Below are positions 12,446 to 15,134 of a stretch of DNA of 15,134 bases, piece after piece. Position 1 is the first letter of the stretch; every line of letters begins with the position of its first letter. A model generated the notes under the pieces. It was given only the letters and a program-made list of their open reading frames with translations, made no database searches and was not told the DNA's origin. A program made the translations under genes and the position numbers. The stretch covers positions 1 through 15,134 of the forward strand of contig DSAR01000417.1 in the NCBI GenBank assembly GCA_011046405.1. Reading direction: 5' to 3'. The DNA is from Chloroflexota bacterium. GTDB lineage: Bacteria > Chloroflexota > Anaerolineae > B4-G1.

Positions 12446-14284
12446 CTACGTCATCGTCAAGGCCGGGATGGCCACGCAGAAGGTTGAGCCGCGGCCTTCG
12501 ACGCTCTCGACCCATATCCTCCCGTGATGGGACTGGACGATGTGTTTGGCAATCGCCAGTCCCAGGCCGGTCCCGCCGCCAGAGCGAGCGCGATCGGCCT
12601 TGTAGAAACGCTCGAAGATGCGGGGTAAATCGTCGGCTGGAATACCGACCCCGGTGTCTGTCACAAAGATCAGCGCCCACATGCCGGGAGAAAGCACCTC
12701 GGTCAGATCTGAAACGAGCGGTGGATCCACGCTGGGCGCATCCCCCGAACGTGGAACGCGCACTTTGGCTGCCGAAACGCGAATCTGACCGCCGGGCGGC
12801 GTGAACTTGATCGCGTTGTGCACCAGATTGGCGACGACCTGCTGCATCCGCTCGGCATCGGCCCGGATGCGAGCCAGGCCCTCTGGTACGTCAAGGATCA
12901 AGCGGACATCGGCGCGCTCGGCCTGGGGTTCCAATCGTTTCACCGGCGGATGCACCACGTCGGCCAGATCCACCGCCGTCATACGGAACGGTGCTCGCCC
13001 AGATTCGATGCGCGAGAGTTCCAACAGCTCCTGCACCAACTGGGTCAGCGCGTCGACCTCTGTCTCCATCCGTCCCAGGAAGCGAAGGGCGGCCGGCGGA
13101 TCGTCCAACGCGCCATCGCGCAGCGTATCGACCAGCGCTTTCAAGGCAGCGAGCGGGGTGCGCAGTTCGTGGGAGATATTGCTGATGAAATCCCGCCGCA
13201 CCGTCTCCAGGCGCCGGATGCGGGTCAAATCCTGGAGAATGACCAAAGAGGCCTGCCGGCCCACGTCCGGCAACGGCGTGGCGATGGCCTGGAGGAAAAC
13301 CCCCTGCCGCCCCATCTCCACCGACTCAAACTGCTCTTCGTTCTCCTCGTAACATCGCTGCCACAAGTTGATGATACGATGATCGCGCACCACCTGGGCA
13401 AAGGGACAGCCCAGGGCTGAGGTCTCGTCGGCGCCGAGGAGCCGGGCGGCGGCCGGGTTGATCAAACGCACGTATCCCGAAGCGTCGGTGATGATGACGC
13501 CATCCGCCATTGTGTCCAAGACGGCGGTCAAACGCCCTCGCTCCTCAACCAGCGTCGTGACCGTTCCGCGCAACCGGTCCGACATCTGGTTAAAGGCCCG
13601 TGTGAGCACGCCGACCTCGTCGTGGGTGATCGGCAAGAGACGCGCGCTCAAATCTCCCTGCGCCATCGACTGGACGACATGGGTCAATTGACGGATCGGG
13701 CGGGCGGTTCGCTCGGCGATCAGGAGGGCCAGCAACAGGGCCAGCGAAGCGGTCGCCACAGCGACGAGCAGAAGCGTGCGCTGCAAATGCGCCAGACCGA
13801 CCTTGATTTGGCGCAAGGGTACGGCGACCCGGACGTAACCGGCGATTTGACCTTCCAGCCGCATCGGGACCGCCGTGTACAACATATCGTAGTTGACGGT
13901 CCGGCTGAAGCGGATGCTGCTCCCCTCTCCTTCCGCCAGGGCGCCTTGCACCTCGGGGCGGTAGAGGTGATTGTCCATCTGATTGCGCTCCTCGTGCGAT
14001 TCGCCCAACACCGTACCATCACGGCCGATAAAGGTGACGCGCGCGTCCAGGAGGTCGGCGTAGCGGCGGGCGAGCGCGTCGAGTTCGGCTGGATCATCCC
14101 AGGTCGCCGAGGTCAACGCATCCTCGATCAAGCGCGCCTCGGCGATCAACTTGGACCGTAAATTCTCCAGGTAGGCGTCCCGTATCAGGTTAGAAAGGTA
14201 GATGAGCAGGCCGGCCATGGTCAGCAGGATGAGCAGCATGTATGGCACAGCGATGCGCCATCGAATACTGGGGAAATGAATCAT
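12446..14284 (-). CDS. phoR: Sensor histidine kinase PhoR (phosphate-starvation sensor)
   Basis: Membrane kinase/phosphatase partner of PhoB. 612 residues: TM1 about 12-31; extracytoplasmic sensor about 32-170 of the PhoR/WalK Cache-like type; TM2 about 171-193; HAMP about 194-246 (ARPIRQL, AQGDLSARL); PAS about 250-355 (ADGVIITDASGYV); HisKA with phospho-acceptor His372 in SNISHELRTPL; HATPase_c to the C-terminus with N box NLVHNAIKF, G1 DTGVGIP, F box IFERFYKADRA and G2 GGTGLGLAIAKHI. ATG 14284 was chosen because AAGGTGG/GGAAGG lies just upstream; an in-frame TTG at 14326 would overlap phoB but has no ribosome site. It starts 31 bp after phoB and is followed by the Pho-controlled pstS, supporting PhoR over WalK. 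No terminator was found after it. Confidence 0.92.
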   Translation of the reverse strand: MIHFPSIRWRIAVPYMLLILLTMAGLLIYLSNLIRDAYLENLRSKLIAEARLIEDALTSATWDDPAELDALARRYADLLDARVTFIGRDGTVLGESHEERNQMDNHLYRPEVQGALAEGEGSSIRFSRTVNYDMLYTAVPMRLEGQIAGYVRVAVPLRQIKVGLAHLQRTLLLVAVATASLALLLALLIAERTARPIRQLTHVVQSMAQGDLSARLLPITHDEVGVLTRAFNQMSDRLRGTVTTLVEERGRLTAVLDTMADGVIITDASGYVRLINPAAARLLGADETSALGCPFAQVVRDHRIINLWQRCYEENEEQFESVEMGRQGVFLQAIATPLPDVGRQASLVILQDLTRIRRLETVRRDFISNISHELRTPLAALKALVDTLRDGALDDPPAALRFLGRMETEVDALTQLVQELLELSRIESGRAPFRMTAVDLADVVHPPVKRLEPQAERADVRLILDVPEGLARIRADAERMQQVVANLVHNAIKFTPPGGQIRVSAAKVRVPRSGDAPSVDPPLVSDLTEVLSPGMWALIFVTDTGVGIPADDLPRIFERFYKADRARSGGGTGLGLAIAKHIVQSHHGRIWVESVEGRGSTFCVAIPALTMT

Positions 14285-14315
14285 TCCTTCCACCTTCGAG
14301 TACATAGCCGAGTAA

Positions 14316-15035
14316 CTATTCTTCAAAACGGTAGCCCACGCCGCGCACGGTGACGATGCGCACCGGATCGGCCGGTTCAGGCTCGATCTTCTCCCGTAAC
14401 CAACGCACGTGCACGTCTACCGTGCGGCTGCCCCCATGGTAATCCCACCCCCACACCCGTTCCAGGATCAAATCCCGCGACAGGACGATACCCCGATTGT
14501 GGACAAAGAAAAGCAACAGGTCGTATTCCTTGGGTTTCAAGCGCAACGTCTCGCCGCCACGAGACACCTCGCAGCGGGTCAGATCCAACTTCAGGTCGCC
14601 GCTCAACAATATGTCGCCACCGGAGGCCTTGTCCTCCATCGATAACTCTGCACGGGTCAATCGCACCCGTCGCAACAACGCCTTGACGCGGGCCAAAAGC
14701 TCGCGCATACTGAAGGGCTTCGTCATGTAATCGTCGGCGCCGACCTCCAGGCCCACGACCTTGTCCACCTCGTCGTCGCGGGCCGTGAGCATCAAGATCG
14801 GCACGTTCATCTCCTGGCGGAGAATGCGGCAGACCTCAAACCCATCCAAACCCGGCAGCATAATATCCAGGACGATCAAGTCTGGACGCTCTTGCCGGGC
14901 CACGTCCAGGGCGGCTGGGCCATCTTTAGCCAGGCAGACGGCGTACCCCTGACGGGTCAGGTTGTATTGCAAGGTATCCAGCAGCGTGGGCTCGTCCTCG
15001 ACGATGAGTATCTTCGCCTCTACGGTCGTCATCAT
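14316..15035 (-). CDS. phoB: OmpR/PhoB-family response regulator
   Basis: DNA-binding activator of the Pho regulon. 239 residues: receiver domain (about 8-120) with acidic pocket Glu13/Asp14, phospho-acceptor Asp57 (VLDIMLPG), Thr84 and Lys106 (TKPF); C-terminal winged helix (about 138-238) with LKPKEYDLLLFF, the recognition region SRTVDVHVRWLREKIE and the final wing VRGVGYRFEE. All switch residues are present. Two successive ATG codons (15035, 15032) are possible starts; the ribosome site is weak (GAG close to the ATG). The start overlaps the TGA of a repeat-encoded upstream reading frame, which suggests translational coupling. Its likely targets are the two 11-bp-period arrays in this window. 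The specific name rests on adjacency to phoR and pstS. Confidence 0.92.
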   Translation of the reverse strand: MMTTVEAKILIVEDEPTLLDTLQYNLTRQGYAVCLAKDGPAALDVARQERPDLIVLDIMLPGLDGFEVCRILRQEMNVPILMLTARDDEVDKVVGLEVGADDYMTKPFSMRELLARVKALLRRVRLTRAELSMEDKASGGDILLSGDLKLDLTRCEVSRGGETLRLKPKEYDLLLFFVHNRGIVLSRDLILERVWGWDYHGGSRTVDVHVRWLREKIEPEPADPVRIVTVRGVGYRFEE

Positions 15036-15134
15036 TTCTCGTTCTCAACTTCGTTCTCAACTTCGTTCTCAACTTCGTTCTCAACTTCGTTCTCAAGTCC
15101 GTTCTCAAGTCCGTTCTCGACTCCGCGCTCGACC
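15032..15134 (-). CDS. Possible C-terminus of an upstream gene with tetrapeptide repeats (partial)
   Basis: The minus-strand frame entering at the window edge has no stop for 33 codons, then ends in TGA at 15032-15034, overlapping the phoB start (ATGA-type junction). It reads as tetrapeptides: VERG, VENG, LENG, LENE, then VENE four times and a final Lys. The 12-bp period keeps the frame. The stop/start overlap with phoB favours a genuine operon gene whose low-complexity acidic tail grew by slippage. The alternative is a non-coding tandem repeat; one other frame is also open. Confidence 0.35.
   Translation of the reverse strand, partial: VERGVENGLENGLENEVENEVENEVENEVENEK
15041..15134. repeat. 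12-bp minisatellite immediately upstream of phoB
   Basis: Units on the plus strand: GTTCTCAACTTC four times without change (15041-15088), GTTCTCAAGTCC twice (15089-15112), GTTCTCGACTCC once (15113-15124) and a partial GCGCTCGACC at the edge. The graded divergence away from phoB is typical of slippage growth. Copy number may differ between strains. Confidence 0.95.

Noticed and set aside
14326..14326. TTG start for phoR giving a 626-residue protein overlapping phoB
   Set aside because: No Shine-Dalgarno before it; ATG 14284 has one and places TM1 at the usual distance from the N-terminus.

Overview
This window is about 15.1 kb of moderately GC-rich bacterial DNA, most likely from a Chloroflexota member of the Anaerolineae/Caldilineae type. 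That assignment is inferred from three things: a secreted S8 protease with a C-terminal YLPL-type tail, the style of the degenerate intergenic repeats, and a DUF3786 protein next to a small acidic protein. No rRNA, tRNA, CRISPR array or insertion sequence was seen. Almost every gene is on the minus strand. The exceptions are the large protease and a decayed DUF885 fragment.

Layout. 1-1185: N-terminal two thirds of gyrB, running off the left edge, with a strong leader hairpin. 1266-1316: short palindromic element. 1332-2342: polytopic membrane protein of unknown function. 2634-6488 (+): 1284-residue secreted subtilisin-like protease with an I9-type propeptide, beta-sandwich modules and a nested binding-type domain. 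6737-7556: overlapping gene pair, a 61-residue protein followed by DUF3786, with a clear terminator. 7951-9276: GT-C/DUF2142-like membrane glycosyltransferase with a promoter that implies a leaderless mRNA. 9432-9873: pseudogene debris, direct repeats and a second, longer copy of the palindromic element, which runs into the 3' end of arsC. 9700-11024: a PAP2-type phosphatase gene and arsC, probably one operon. 11280-12170: pstS. 12446-15035: phoR and phoB. 15041-15134: 12-bp tandem repeat that may encode the C-terminus of an upstream gene.

The right half (about 9.7-15.0 kb) is a phosphate-response block: PhoB/PhoR two-component system, PstS phosphate-binding lipoprotein, PAP2 phosphatase-like membrane protein and thioredoxin-type arsenate reductase. 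Two arrays of TTAAYN-like hexamers at an exact 11-bp period lie upstream of pstS (six units) and of the PAP2-arsC pair (five units). Each ends exactly 9 bp before a plausible -10 hexamer, the geometry expected of PhoB/PhoP-activated promoters. The cell would thus co-induce phosphate capture, phosphate-ester hydrolysis and detoxification of arsenate, which enters through phosphate transporters. No pstCAB or arsenite exporter lies in the window.

The most unusual structural finding is a small palindromic element family with ends GGTATCWTCTCAATAA. One copy (104 bp) sits exactly between the last sense codon of arsC and a TAA that looks like its original stop. ArsC therefore now reads through the element into a 57-residue foreign tail.
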